From Nocardioides scoriae (lineage in GTDB: Bacteria > Actinomycetota > Actinomycetes > Propionibacteriales > Nocardioidaceae), in contig NZ_LT629757.1 in NCBI RefSeq assembly GCF_900104965.1, forward strand, positions 2,294,001 through 2,358,000: DNA of 64,000 nt, in the 5' to 3' direction. The notes beneath the pieces are model-generated. The model did no database searches. It was not told the DNA's origin and worked only from the letters and a program-made list of their open reading frames with translations. Each line of letters begins with the position of its first letter. Within the stretch, counting starts at the first letter, position 1. The position numbers and the translations under genes are program-made. Shown here piece by piece: positions 25,127-32,828 of this stretch.

Positions 25127-25912
25127 ATGACGAGCTATCCCGGTGAGGACCCCGCCCGCGGCGAGCACGACCAGGAGACCCCCTCGGGGACCCCGGGGTC
25201 GTCAGGGTCGTCGGGGTCGTCGGGGTCGTCGGGGTCGTCGGGGTCGTCGGGCTCCGCCGACCCGGAGCACACCCAGCCGGTCGGCTACCGGCCCGCCGAC
25301 CAGCAGGGCTGGGGCGAGCCGTCCGCGGACCAGAGCTGGGACCGTCCCCACGGCTCCTACCCCCAGCCCGAGGCCTCCCCCGGCGGCGACGCCCCGCAGC
25401 AGGCCGCCCCGCCGTCGGCCTACGGCCAGCAGCAGGGCTACGGGCAGCAGGGCTACGGCCAGGGCGGGTACGGCCAGCAGCAGGGATACGGCCAGGGCGG
25501 CTACGCACAGGGCGGGTACGCGCAGGGGGGCTACGGCCAGGGTGGGTACGCGCCGGGCGGCTACGGACCGGGCGGCTACGCGCCGGGCCAGTACGGCACG
25601 CCGTACCCCCAGGTGGCGCACCCGCAGTCGACGCTGGCCATGATCCTGGGCATCGTCGGGCTGGTGCTCGGCCTCAGCTGCGGCATCGGCTTCCTGGCCT
25701 CGCCGTTCGCCTGGGCGATCGGGCGCAACAGCCTCAAGGAGATCCGCGCCTCGCAGGGCCGCTTCAGCGGCGAGGGCCAGGCCCGCGCGGGCCAGGTCAC
25801 CGGCATCATCGGCACCGTCCTGCTCGTCCTCGCGCTGCTCGTCGTGGCCGCCGTGATCGTCATCGGCGTCGCCTCCGGTGGGAGCAGCAGCAGCGACTAC
25901 GGCAACGTCTGA
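25127..25912 (+). CDS. DUF4190-type membrane protein with long low-complexity N-terminus
   Basis: 261 residues. The first ~165 are disordered: six Gly-Ser-Ser repeats (24-41), a Pro/Gln/Ser region, then about a dozen YGQGG/YAQGG/YAPGG units (about 99-152). The C-terminal ~95 residues have two membrane helices (LAMILGIVGLVLGLSCGIGF and IIGTVLLVLALLVVAAVIVI) around GRNSLKEIRASQGRFSGEGQ, the DUF4190 arrangement. It starts 7 bases after the deaminase stop with GAGG upstream, so it is likely co-transcribed. Function unknown. Tyr/Gly/Gln repeats of this kind can drive self-association (inference). Confidence 0.8.
   Translation: MTSYPGEDPARGEHDQETPSGTPGSSGSSGSSGSSGSSGSSGSADPEHTQPVGYRPADQQGWGEPSADQSWDRPHGSYPQPEASPGGDAPQQAAPPSAYGQQQGYGQQGYGQGGYGQQQGYGQGGYAQGGYAQGGYGQGGYAPGGYGPGGYAPGQYGTPYPQVAHPQSTLAMILGIVGLVLGLSCGIGFLASPFAWAIGRNSLKEIRASQGRFSGEGQARAGQVTGIIGTVLLVLALLVVAAVIVIGVASGGSSSSDYGNV
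25196..25249 (+). repeat. Six tandem 9-bp units encoding Gly-Ser-Ser
   Basis: Six near-identical copies of GGGTCGTCG in frame within the DUF4190-type gene. One copy has a single A-for-G change. Because the unit is 9 bp, copy-number change would alter length without shifting the frame. Confidence 0.9.
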
Positions 25913-25942
25913 GGCGGGTCCGCGGCGCGGCGGCCCGCGCCC

Positions 25943-26992
25943 TCAGAGCGAGCAGCCCACCAGCACCGGCTCGGGGTGGAGCTCGACGCCGAAGCGGGTG
26001 AGCACGCCGTCGCGGATCTCGCGGGCCAGGGCGAGCACGTCCGCGGTGCTGGCCTCACCGCGGTTGGTCAGGGCCAGGGTGTGGCGCGAGGACAGCCGGG
26101 CCGGGCCGTCCCCGTGGCCCTTGGCGAAGCCGGCGTGCTCGATCAGCCAGGCCGCGCTGGTCTTGACGCGGTCGCCGTCGGCCGGCCAGGAGGGCGCGCC
26201 CTCGGGCAGCCGGTCCGGGTCGACGAACGGGTTGGTGAAGAACGAGCCGGTGCTCCAGGTGTCGTGGTCCTCCGCGTCGAGCACCATCGCCTTGCCCCGC
26301 CGCAGGGCCAGCACCGCCTCGCGCACGGCGCGGGCGGGCGCCCGGCGACCGACCTCGATGCCCAGCGCACGGGCCAGCTCGGCGTACTGCACGGGGGCGC
26401 CGAGGTCGCCCACGCCCAGCTGGAAGGTCACCGCGAGCACCACGAAGCGGTCGGGCTCCTGCTTGAAGCGCGAGGTCCGGTAGCCGAAGCCGCAGTCGGC
26501 CGCTGCGAAGGTCCGCACCGCTCCGCGCCGGCGGTCCCAGGTGCGGACGCGGGCCAGGGTCTGGCTGACCTCCTGGCCGTAGGCGCCGACGTTCTGCAGC
26601 GGCGTGGCGCCGGTCGTGCCGGGGATGCCGGACAGGGCCTCCAGGCCCGACCAGCCGCGCTCGACGGCCGCGGCGACCAGGTCGTCCCACGGCTCGCCCG
26701 CGGCGACCTCGACGAAGGCGCCGCCGCACAGGTCGGACTCGGCGCGCAGACCGCGGGTGCGGACCAGCACCACGCGGCCGGCGTACCCCTCGTCGGCGAC
26801 CACGAGGTTGCTGCCGCCACCGACCACCAGCACCGGGGTGCCGGCCTCGTCGGCCCCGCGGACCGCCTCCACCAGCGCGTCCTCGGTCTCGGCGACGACC
26901 AGGTCGGCGGCGGGGCCACCCACGCGCAGGGTCGTGAGCCCCGCCAGGTGCGGGCTGGGGCCGGAGCGGGGAGCGGACGGGGTCACGGTCAC
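25943..26992 (-). CDS. murB: UDP-N-acetylenolpyruvoylglucosamine reductase
   Basis: 349 residues. MurB makes UDP-N-acetylmuramate for peptidoglycan with NADPH and FAD. FAD-binding motifs LVVGGGSNLVV and SGIPGTTGATPLQNVGAYGQ, the active-site segment DTWSTGSFFTNPF (Ser proton donor) and the C-terminal catalytic Glu in HPEPVLVG are intact. The GTG at 26992 has TAGCCT 7 bases upstream and no separate ribosome-binding site, implying a leaderless mRNA. A GTG at 26986 with GAGG 5 bases upstream is the alternative. It is convergent with the DUF4190-type gene. Confidence 0.94.
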   Translation of the reverse strand: MTVTPSAPRSGPSPHLAGLTTLRVGGPAADLVVAETEDALVEAVRGADEAGTPVLVVGGGSNLVVADEGYAGRVVLVRTRGLRAESDLCGGAFVEVAAGEPWDDLVAAAVERGWSGLEALSGIPGTTGATPLQNVGAYGQEVSQTLARVRTWDRRRGAVRTFAAADCGFGYRTSRFKQEPDRFVVLAVTFQLGVGDLGAPVQYAELARALGIEVGRRAPARAVREAVLALRRGKAMVLDAEDHDTWSTGSFFTNPFVDPDRLPEGAPSWPADGDRVKTSAAWLIEHAGFAKGHGDGPARLSSRHTLALTNRGEASTADVLALAREIRDGVLTRFGVELHPEPVLVGCSL

Positions 26993-26999
26993 CTCGGGG

Positions 27000-27005
27000 A
27001 GGCTA
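27000..27005 (-). promoter_or_regulatory. Leaderless -10 element of murB
   Basis: TAGCCT on the minus strand lies exactly 7 bases before the GTG at 26992, the spacing seen in leaderless actinobacterial transcripts. Confidence 0.45.
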
Positions 27006-27029
27006 GTGCGGAGGAGGCCCGGAACGCGA

Positions 27030-27060
27030 CGAGCGGCCCCGGCAAGGCCGGAGCCGCTCG
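27030..27060 (-). terminator. Hairpin terminator after rpmG
   Basis: A 14-bp stem with one mismatch (27030-27043 with 27047-27060) and a 3-base AAG loop lies 20 bases downstream of the rpmG stop. There is no U-tract. Confidence 0.7.
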
Positions 27061-27080
27061 ATGCGGTGGGACTGCTGGGT

Positions 27081-27251
27081 TCAGCGGGTCTCGCGGTGCG
27101 CGGTGTGCGTGCGGCAGCGCGGGCAGAACTTCTTCAGCTCCATGCGGTCGGGGTCGTTGCGACGGTTCTTCTTGGTGATGTAGTTGCGTTCCTTGCAGTC
27201 CACGCACGCCAAGGTGATCTTGGGGCGGACGTCGGAGCTCTTGCTGGCCAC
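27081..27251 (-). CDS. rpmG: 50S ribosomal protein L33, zinc-binding form
   Basis: 56 residues starting from [23 protein letters not shown] and ending [14 protein letters not shown]. Two CxxC pairs (Cys16/Cys19, Cys43/Cys46) mark the zinc-binding (C+) paralogue. It follows tRNA-Met in the conserved tRNA-Thr, tRNA-Met, rpmG order and is followed by the 27030-27060 hairpin. In Streptomyces and Mycobacterium, MaoC-like dehydratase genes usually come next; here murB does. Confidence 0.95.
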   Translation of the reverse strand: MASKSSDVRPKITLACVDCKERNYITKKNRRNDPDRMELKKFCPRCRTHTAHRETR

Positions 27252-27295
27252 GCGCGTGCCTTCTTCCCTGCTTGATGCTGTGAATGACGAGTGAG

Positions 27296-27369
27296 TAGCG
27301 GGGGCGGGACTCGATCCCGCGACCTCACGATTATGAGTCGTGCGCTCTAACCAGCTGAGCTACCCCGCC
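27296..27369 (-). tRNA. tRNA-Met (CAT, elongator)
   Basis: 74 bases. Acceptor GGCGGGG/CCCCGCT with a G-T first pair and discriminator A; D-arm TAGCTCAGCTGGTTAGAGC; anticodon CAT within ACTCATAATC; T-arm GCGGGATCGAGTCCCGC. The acceptor pairs at position 1, unlike bacterial initiator tRNA, so it is read as the elongator. Confidence 0.94.
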
Positions 27370-27404
27370 CCGGGCAACCACCGCGTCACCGCGGTCATTC
27401 CCAG

Positions 27405-27477
27405 AGCCCCTTTACGGAATCGAACCGTAGACCTTCTCCTTACCATGGAGACGCTCTGCCGACTGAGCTAAAGGGGC
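27405..27477 (-). tRNA. tRNA-Thr (GGT)
   Basis: 73 bases. Acceptor GCCCCTT/AAGGGGC, discriminator T; D-arm TAGCTCAGTCGGCAGAGC; anticodon stem TCTCC/GGAGA with loop ATGGTAA (anticodon GGT); T-arm TACGGTTCGATTCCGTA. First gene of the tRNA-Thr, tRNA-Met, rpmG unit. Confidence 0.95.
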
Positions 27478-27499
27478 ACGACCTCTCGGGCCGACGAGC

Positions 27500-27505
27500 A
27501 GAATA
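27500..27505 (-). promoter_or_regulatory. Candidate -10 of the tRNA-Thr/tRNA-Met/rpmG unit
   Basis: TATTCT on the minus strand lies 23 bases before the tRNA-Thr 5' end, in the most A/T-rich part of the gap. A weak TTCATC at 27524-27529 could be its -35. Confidence 0.35.
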
Positions 27506-27514
27506 CACAGGCGT

Positions 27515-27537
27515 GGGCCGATAGATGAAATCGGCCC
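27515..27537. repeat. Inverted repeat in the tRNA-Thr/comB divergent region
   Basis: Perfect 8-bp arms GGGCCGAT/ATCGGCCC around a 7-base loop. It overlaps the expected -35 zone of the tRNA promoter, so it may be an operator; no regulator can be named. Confidence 0.5.
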
Positions 27538-27568
27538 GTTCCTGCCCCTCCGACGTCAGGACACAGCC

Positions 27569-28327
27569 ATGACGAGCAGCCCGCCGCCGCCCCCACGGAG
27601 GGCCGACGAGCCGCCCCGGCGGCTGCTCGCGACCTGGGGCGTGGCGGGTGCGCTGGCCGCCGTCGAGGAGGGCGTGCGCACCGCCGTGGTGGTCGACGTC
27701 CTCAGCTTCAGCACGACCGTCAGCGTGGCCGCCGACCTGGGCATCGAGGTGCTCCCGCACGCCTGGGAGGGGTCGGCCGCGGCGTACGCCCTGCAGCACG
27801 GCGCCACCCTCGCCCGCCGCCGGCTCGCCGCCGGGCCGGGCGAGGTGAGCCTCTCGCCGACCAGCCTGCGGCGCTCCGGGGGCGTACGACGCCTCGTGCT
27901 GCCCTCCCCCAACGGCTCGACGATCTGCGCGGCGCTGGCCGACGCCGACGTGGTGGTCGCCGCCGGCTGCCTGCGCAACGCCGTCGCGGTCGGCGCCTGG
28001 CTGGCCGAGCAGCCCGGCGACGCCGTCGTGGTGGCCGCCGGGGAGCGCTGGGGCGACGACAGCCTGCGACCGGCCCTGGAGGACCTGCTGGGCGCCGGGG
28101 CGGTGCTGGCCGCCGCCCGGAGCACCCGCGAGCCCGACGGGGAGGCCGAGGCCGCCGTGGCGGCGTACGCCGACGCCGGGGACCGGCTCGCCGACCGCGT
28201 GCGTCGCTCGCGCAGCGGGGTGGAGCTCGACCAGATGGGGTTCGCCGCCGACGTCGAGGTGGCGCTCGAGACGGGCTCGAGCACGCTCGTCCCGGTGCTC
28301 GACGCGGGCGTCTTCGCCCCCGCCTGA
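27569..28327 (+). CDS. comB: 2-phosphosulfolactate phosphatase family protein (ComB)
   Basis: 252 residues. Family motifs are VVVDVLSFSTTVSVAADLG, LVLPSPNGSTICAALADADV and VVAAGERWGDDSLRPALEDL. ComB hydrolyses 2-phosphosulfolactate in coenzyme M biosynthesis in methanogens. Actinobacteria do not make coenzyme M, so the substrate here is probably another phospho-acid or sulfolactate-type compound (inference). The ATG has AGGA upstream. It stands alone between the tRNA unit and the exporter gene. Confidence 0.82.
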   Translation: MTSSPPPPPRRADEPPRRLLATWGVAGALAAVEEGVRTAVVVDVLSFSTTVSVAADLGIEVLPHAWEGSAAAYALQHGATLARRRLAAGPGEVSLSPTSLRRSGGVRRLVLPSPNGSTICAALADADVVVAAGCLRNAVAVGAWLAEQPGDAVVVAAGERWGDDSLRPALEDLLGAGAVLAAARSTREPDGEAEAAVAAYADAGDRLADRVRRSRSGVELDQMGFAADVEVALETGSSTLVPVLDAGVFAPA

Positions 28328-28448
28328 GGTCGGGCGAGCGGCGGGTGCGGCGGTCCGGCAGCGGTGCTTGCGCCGAGCAACTAACCTGGGAGGGGCCGCC
28401 GCTCCGGGGGGCCGCCACCCCGCACCGATCCCTCAGGAGAGCCCGCCC

Positions 28449-30314
28449 GTGACGGCCACCGCCCCGCGTCCCGACGCCGCCCAGCCCAGCGCTACCACCC
28501 CGCCCGAGGGGGCCGCACCGGCAGGCGAGGAGTACACCCACGCGCAGATCCTCACGATCCTCTCGGGCCTGCTCCTCGGCATGTTCCTGGCCGCGCTGGA
28601 CCAGTCGATCGTCAGCACCTCGATCCGCACCATCGCCGACGACCTGCAGGGCCTCTCGGCCCAGGCGTGGGTCACCACGGCGTACCTGATCACCTCGACG
28701 ATCACGACGCCGATCTACGGCAAGCTGGGCGACCTCTACGGCCGCAAGAAGCTGTTCCTGTTCGCCATCACGCTGTTCGTCATCGGCTCGGCCGCCTGCT
28801 CGTTCGCGACCTCCATGTGGAACCTGGCCGCGCTGCGGGCGCTGCAGGGCCTCGGCGCCGGCGGGCTGTTCACGCTGGTGCTGGCCATCATCGGCGACAT
28901 CGTCAGCCCCCGGGAGCGCGCGAAGTACACCGGCTACTTCATGGCCGTGTTCGCCACCTCGAGCGTGCTCGGCCCGGTCGCCGGCGGCCTGTTCGCGGGG
29001 CAGGACACGATCCTGGGCTTCACCGGCTGGCGCTGGGTCTTCCTCATCAACGTGCCGATCGGCATCGCCGCGCTGTTCGTGGTGACCAAGAACCTCCACC
29101 TGCACCACGTGCGCCGCGAGGCCCGCATCGACTGGATGGGCGCCACCGCCCTGGTCGTCGCCCTGGTGCCGCTGCTGACCGTGGCCGAGCAGGGTCGCGA
29201 GTGGGGATGGACCTCCGGTCGCTCGCTGGCGGCGTACGTCATCGGGCTGGCGGGCGTGGCGGCCTTCGTCGCGGCCGAGCGCCACATGGGCGACGACGCC
29301 CTGATCCCGCTGCGGATCTTCAAGCTGCGTGCCGCGGCCGTCGTCATCGGCGCCAGCGTGATCGTGGGCGCGGCGATGTTCGGCGCGATCACGGTGCTGC
29401 CGCAGTACATGCAGATCGTGCACGGCGCCTCGCCCACCGAGGCCGGCCTGATGATGCTGCCGATGGTGCTCGGCATGATGAGCGCCGGCATCGTCACCGG
29501 CCAGATCACCTCCCGCACCGGCACCATCCGGATCTTCCCCATCATCGGCTCCGGCATGGCGGGCGTGGCGATGATCGCGCTGTCGTTCGTCTCGGCCGAC
29601 ACCAGCCTGCTGTGGGTGATGGCCGGGATGCTGTTCCTCGGCCTCGGCCTCGGCCAGTGCATGCAGCCGCTGACGATCATCGTGCAGAACGCCGTCCCGC
29701 CCCGCGAGATCGGCGTCGCCACCAGCTCGGCGACGTTCTTCCGCCAGCTCGGCGGCACGCTCGGCGTCGCGATCTTCCTCTCGCTGCTGTTCAGCACCCT
29801 GGGCGAGAACATCCAGAAGGCGTTCCGCGCCGCCGGCCCCGAGCTGCAGCAGGCGGCCTCCGAGGGCCGCATCCCGCAGGGCCAGGTCGACGAGCAGGTG
29901 CTCTCCGCGCTGCAGAACCCCGGCCAGGGCAGCGGCGTCTTCGGCCAGGTGCAGAACGACTCCTCGATCATCGGCCGGATGAGCGACCTGGTGGCGCACC
30001 CCTTCCAGGTCGGGTTCTCCGACTCCATGAGCATGGTGCTGCTCGGCGGCGGCATCGTGATGCTGCTCGCCTTCCTGGTCCTCAACCTGATGCCCGCGGT
30101 CGAGCTGCGCAGCACCTCGGCCAGCGCGGCCGCACGGGCCGAGGGCGAGGCCGGGGCGGGAGCCGCGCCCGGCGCCGGTGCCGCAGCCGGCGGGTCGAGC
30201 GCCGGGGCCGCCGCGTCCGCGGGGTCCCCGGGCACGGTCGGGGCCCACCGCGCCGACACCGCCGTCGACGCCGGCGCCCCCGCGCCCGGCGGCGGGCGGC
30301 ACGCGGCGTCCTAG
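28449..30314 (+). CDS. DHA2-family MFS multidrug exporter (EmrB/QacA type)
   Basis: 621 residues with about 14 predicted membrane helices, the DHA2 layout. FLAALDQSIVSTSIRTIADD in helix 1, GKLGDLYGRKKLFLFAITLF (motif A) and VLGPVAGGLFAG (motif C) are clear. It should export toxic compounds by proton antiport. The C-terminus has a ~70-residue Ala/Gly-rich tail, probably disordered. The GTG at 28449 has AGGAGA about 9 bases upstream. Its last 4 bases overlap the stop of the convergent glycosylase gene. No regulator gene is adjacent. Confidence 0.88.
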   Translation: MTATAPRPDAAQPSATTPPEGAAPAGEEYTHAQILTILSGLLLGMFLAALDQSIVSTSIRTIADDLQGLSAQAWVTTAYLITSTITTPIYGKLGDLYGRKKLFLFAITLFVIGSAACSFATSMWNLAALRALQGLGAGGLFTLVLAIIGDIVSPRERAKYTGYFMAVFATSSVLGPVAGGLFAGQDTILGFTGWRWVFLINVPIGIAALFVVTKNLHLHHVRREARIDWMGATALVVALVPLLTVAEQGREWGWTSGRSLAAYVIGLAGVAAFVAAERHMGDDALIPLRIFKLRAAAVVIGASVIVGAAMFGAITVLPQYMQIVHGASPTEAGLMMLPMVLGMMSAGIVTGQITSRTGTIRIFPIIGSGMAGVAMIALSFVSADTSLLWVMAGMLFLGLGLGQCMQPLTIIVQNAVPPREIGVATSSATFFRQLGGTLGVAIFLSLLFSTLGENIQKAFRAAGPELQQAASEGRIPQGQVDEQVLSALQNPGQGSGVFGQVQNDSSIIGRMSDLVAHPFQVGFSDSMSMVLLGGGIVMLLAFLVLNLMPAVELRSTSASAAARAEGEAGAGAAPGAGAAAGGSSAGAAASAGSPGTVGAHRADTAVDAGAPAPGGGRHAAS

Positions 30315-30907
30315 CGGGCGACCCCGCGCACGTGGCAGCCGACCAGGTGGGTGTCCACGAGGCCGGTGGCCTCCATCAGCGCGTGCATCGTGGTCGGGCC
30401 GACGAAGGAGAAGCCACGGCGGCGCAGCTCCTTCGACAGCGCGGCCGAGCCCGGCGAGGTGGTCGGCACCTCGGCCGGCACCCGTGGCTCGGGATCGGTC
30501 TCGGGGGCGTACGCCGCGACGAGCGCGACCAGGCCCTCCTGCGACCGCAGCGCGACGGTGGCGCGGGCGTTGCGCAGCGTGGCCTCGATCTTGGCCCGGT
30601 TGCGCACGATGCCGGTGTCGCCCATCAGCCGCTCGACGTCCCCCTCGTCCATGGCGGCCACGGCGTCGACCTCGAAGCCGTGGAACACCTCGCGGAACCG
30701 CTCGCGCTTGTGGAGGATCGTCGACCAGGACAGGCCGGCCTGGAAGCCCTCGAGGCACAGCCGCTCGAACAGGCCGCGCTCGTCGGTGACCGGGCGACCC
30801 CACTCGGTGTCGTGGTAGTCGCGCATCGTGCCCGGGGCGGCCGCCCAGGGGCAGCGGCGGACGCCGTCCTCCCCCAGCTCGGTGCCGTCGACCCCGGGGT
30901 CGCTCAT
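30311..30907 (-). CDS. tag: DNA-3-methyladenine glycosylase I
   Basis: 198 residues. CPWAAAPGTMRDYHDTEWGR, LFERLCLEGFQAGLSWSTIL, the RFREVFHGFEVDAVA region, and FVGPTTMHALMEATGLVDTH with the C-terminal HLVGCHVR match Tag, which removes 3-methyladenine from alkylated DNA. The conserved early Cys and late His/Cys that bind zinc are present. The ATG overlaps the upstream gene's stop (ATGA), so it is coupled to the homocysteine methyltransferase-like gene. Confidence 0.93.
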   Translation of the reverse strand: MSDPGVDGTELGEDGVRRCPWAAAPGTMRDYHDTEWGRPVTDERGLFERLCLEGFQAGLSWSTILHKRERFREVFHGFEVDAVAAMDEGDVERLMGDTGIVRNRAKIEATLRNARATVALRSQEGLVALVAAYAPETDPEPRVPAEVPTTSPGSAALSKELRRRGFSFVGPTTMHALMEATGLVDTHLVGCHVRGVAR

Positions 30908-31827
30908 GCCGGGCTGGCCCCGAAGGCCTGCGACATCGCGGCGACGTGGCCCGGGGTCGACCCGCAGCAGGCACCGACGAGATCGACGCCGAGGTCGCGC
31001 AGCGCGACGGCGTGGGTGGCCATGTCGTCGGGCGTCGCGTCGTACTCGAAGTGGTCGCCGACCACCTGCGGCAGCCCGGCGTTGGACTGGGCCACCAGCA
31101 GCAGGCCGGGCTCGGGCAGGGCGTCGCGCGCCGCCACCATGGCCGCGGCGATCGCCTCCATCTCGCCCGGGCCGCGGCCGCAGTTGGCCCCGACCGCGTC
31201 GACGCCCGCGGCGGCCATCCGGGTCACGGCGGTGGCCGGGTCGACGCCCATCATGGTGTGCAGGTTGGTGTCGAAGCTGAACGTCACCACGACCGGGAGC
31301 CCGGGCGCGACCCGGTGGGCCGCCTCGACGGCCGCCTCGGCCTCGGCCGCGTCGCTCATGGTCTCCACCAGCACCAGGTCGATGCCGCCGGCGACCAGGC
31401 CCTGGATCTGCTCGACGAACAGCGCGGTCGCCGCCTCGGCGTCGAGGGTGCCGAGCGGGAAGAGCAGCTCTCCGGTCGGGCCGACGTCGCCCGCCACCAG
31501 CGCCCCGACCCGGTCGGCCTCCTTGCGGGCCAGGCGCGCGCCGGCCTCGTTGAGCTGGTGGACCATGTCGCCGAGCCCGTGCATCTCCAGGCGCGGGCGG
31601 GTGCCGCCGAAGGTGTTGGTGGTCAGCACCCGGGCGCCGGACTCGGCGTAGGCGCGGTGGGCGTCGCGCACGGCGTCGGGGCGGTCGAGGTTCCACAGCT
31701 CCCCGGAGCCGCCGTCGTCGAGGCCCATGTCCTGCAGCAGGGTGCCCATCCCCCCGTCGACCAGCACGACACCGCGGGCGGCGAGGTCGGACAGGGTGGA
31801 CGGCGCGGGTCGCTCGGAGGTGCTCAC
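30904..31827 (-). CDS. Homocysteine S-methyltransferase family protein (BHMT/MmuM-like)
   Basis: 307 residues. The TIM-barrel start LVDGGMGTLLQDMGL, LTTNTFGGTRPRLE, and the zinc-cysteine motifs GANCGRGPGEM and GACCGSTPGHV mark the Hcy-binding domain of MetH, BHMT and MmuM. It may regenerate methionine from homocysteine using betaine, S-methylmethionine or another methyl donor; the donor cannot be read from sequence. GTG 31827 has TAGGCT 6 bases upstream, suggesting leaderless transcription. Operon partner of tag, an unexpected pairing. Confidence 0.85.
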   Translation of the reverse strand: MSTSERPAPSTLSDLAARGVVLVDGGMGTLLQDMGLDDGGSGELWNLDRPDAVRDAHRAYAESGARVLTTNTFGGTRPRLEMHGLGDMVHQLNEAGARLARKEADRVGALVAGDVGPTGELLFPLGTLDAEAATALFVEQIQGLVAGGIDLVLVETMSDAAEAEAAVEAAHRVAPGLPVVVTFSFDTNLHTMMGVDPATAVTRMAAAGVDAVGANCGRGPGEMEAIAAAMVAARDALPEPGLLLVAQSNAGLPQVVGDHFEYDATPDDMATHAVALRDLGVDLVGACCGSTPGHVAAMSQAFGASPA

Positions 31828-31833
31828 CCGCCG

Positions 31834-31839
31834 AGCCTA
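31834..31839 (-). promoter_or_regulatory. Leaderless -10 element of the methyltransferase-tag operon
   Basis: TAGGCT on the minus strand, 6 bases before the GTG at 31827, with no ribosome-binding site between them. Confidence 0.42.
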
Positions 31840-31883
31840 GGACCCCGCACCGCCACGGGCACCCGCTCGCGGCCCGCGCCGGG

Positions 31884-32792
31884 TCAGGGGCCCCGCTGCA
31901 CCAGCCGCACGCCGGGCAGCACCGGGGCGTGGAGGGCCTCCAGGGGGTCGTCGGCCGGCAGCTCGAAGCGGGAGTCGTCACCGGCGTCGAGGCGGCCCTC
32001 CCACTGGCGCCGGTAGGCGACGATCTCGTCGTGGTCGCGGCCGATGAAGTTCCACCACATCACGATCTTCTCGCCGAACGGCGGGCCGCCGAGCAGCAGC
32101 AGCCGCGCGTCCTCCTCCTGCGCGGCGAGCTCCAGCGTGGAGGCTCCGGGCGCCTGGAACCCCAGCTCCGCGCGGGCCAGCGGCTCGCCGTCGACCCGCA
32201 CCGTGCCGGTGTCGACCAGCAGCCCGAGCTCGAAGGCGGGGTCGACCGGGACGCTGAGCGTCGTGCCGGCGGCGAGCACCAGCTCGGCGCCGAGCAGGGG
32301 GCTGAAGGTGCGCACCGGCGAGGTCGAGCCGAGCAGCGACCCGAGGAAGACGCGTGCCTCCCAGCCGGGCCCGGACACCGGCTCCGGCGCGTGGTGCTCG
32401 AAGGTCGGGTCGACCTGGCGCTCGCCGTCGGGCAGCGCCAGCCACAGCTGGGCGCCGTGGAGCTGCGTCGTGCCGGGGGTGGAGTACTCGCTGTGGCTGA
32501 TGCCGCGGCCCGCGGTCATCAGGTTGACCTCGCCGGGACGCACCAGCGCGTGGTGCCCCGCCGAGTCGCGGTGCTCGATCTCCCCGGTGAACAGCCAGCT
32601 CACCGTCTGCAGCCCGGTGTGCGGGTGCGGCGGCACGACCATGCCGCCGGAGGCGTCGACGTCGTCGGGCCCGTAGTGGTCGACGAAGCACCACGCCCCG
32701 ATGAGGGTGCGCTGGCGCTGCGGGAGGGTGCGGCGCACGGTCATGGCCCGCAGGCCCCCCAGGGGCACGTCACGCGGCGTCAGGACCTCCAT
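31884..32792 (-). CDS. Pirin family protein
   Basis: 302 residues, bicupin fold. The metal-site motif PHPHTGLQTVSWLFTGEIEH and the following GHHALVRPGEVNLMTAGRGI with SHSEY are diagnostic. The C-terminal cupin ends with WWNFIGRDHDEIVAYRRQW. Bacterial pirins include quercetin-2,3-dioxygenases and regulators of central metabolism; the role here is unknown. The ATG is 36 bases from the divergent peptidase ATG, so the promoters must overlap. Confidence 0.9.
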   Translation of the reverse strand: MEVLTPRDVPLGGLRAMTVRRTLPQRQRTLIGAWCFVDHYGPDDVDASGGMVVPPHPHTGLQTVSWLFTGEIEHRDSAGHHALVRPGEVNLMTAGRGISHSEYSTPGTTQLHGAQLWLALPDGERQVDPTFEHHAPEPVSGPGWEARVFLGSLLGSTSPVRTFSPLLGAELVLAAGTTLSVPVDPAFELGLLVDTGTVRVDGEPLARAELGFQAPGASTLELAAQEEDARLLLLGGPPFGEKIVMWWNFIGRDHDEIVAYRRQWEGRLDAGDDSRFELPADDPLEALHAPVLPGVRLVQRGP

Positions 32793-32828
32793 GACCCCAG
32801 GGTGCCACCCAGGGACCAGGATGGGCTC

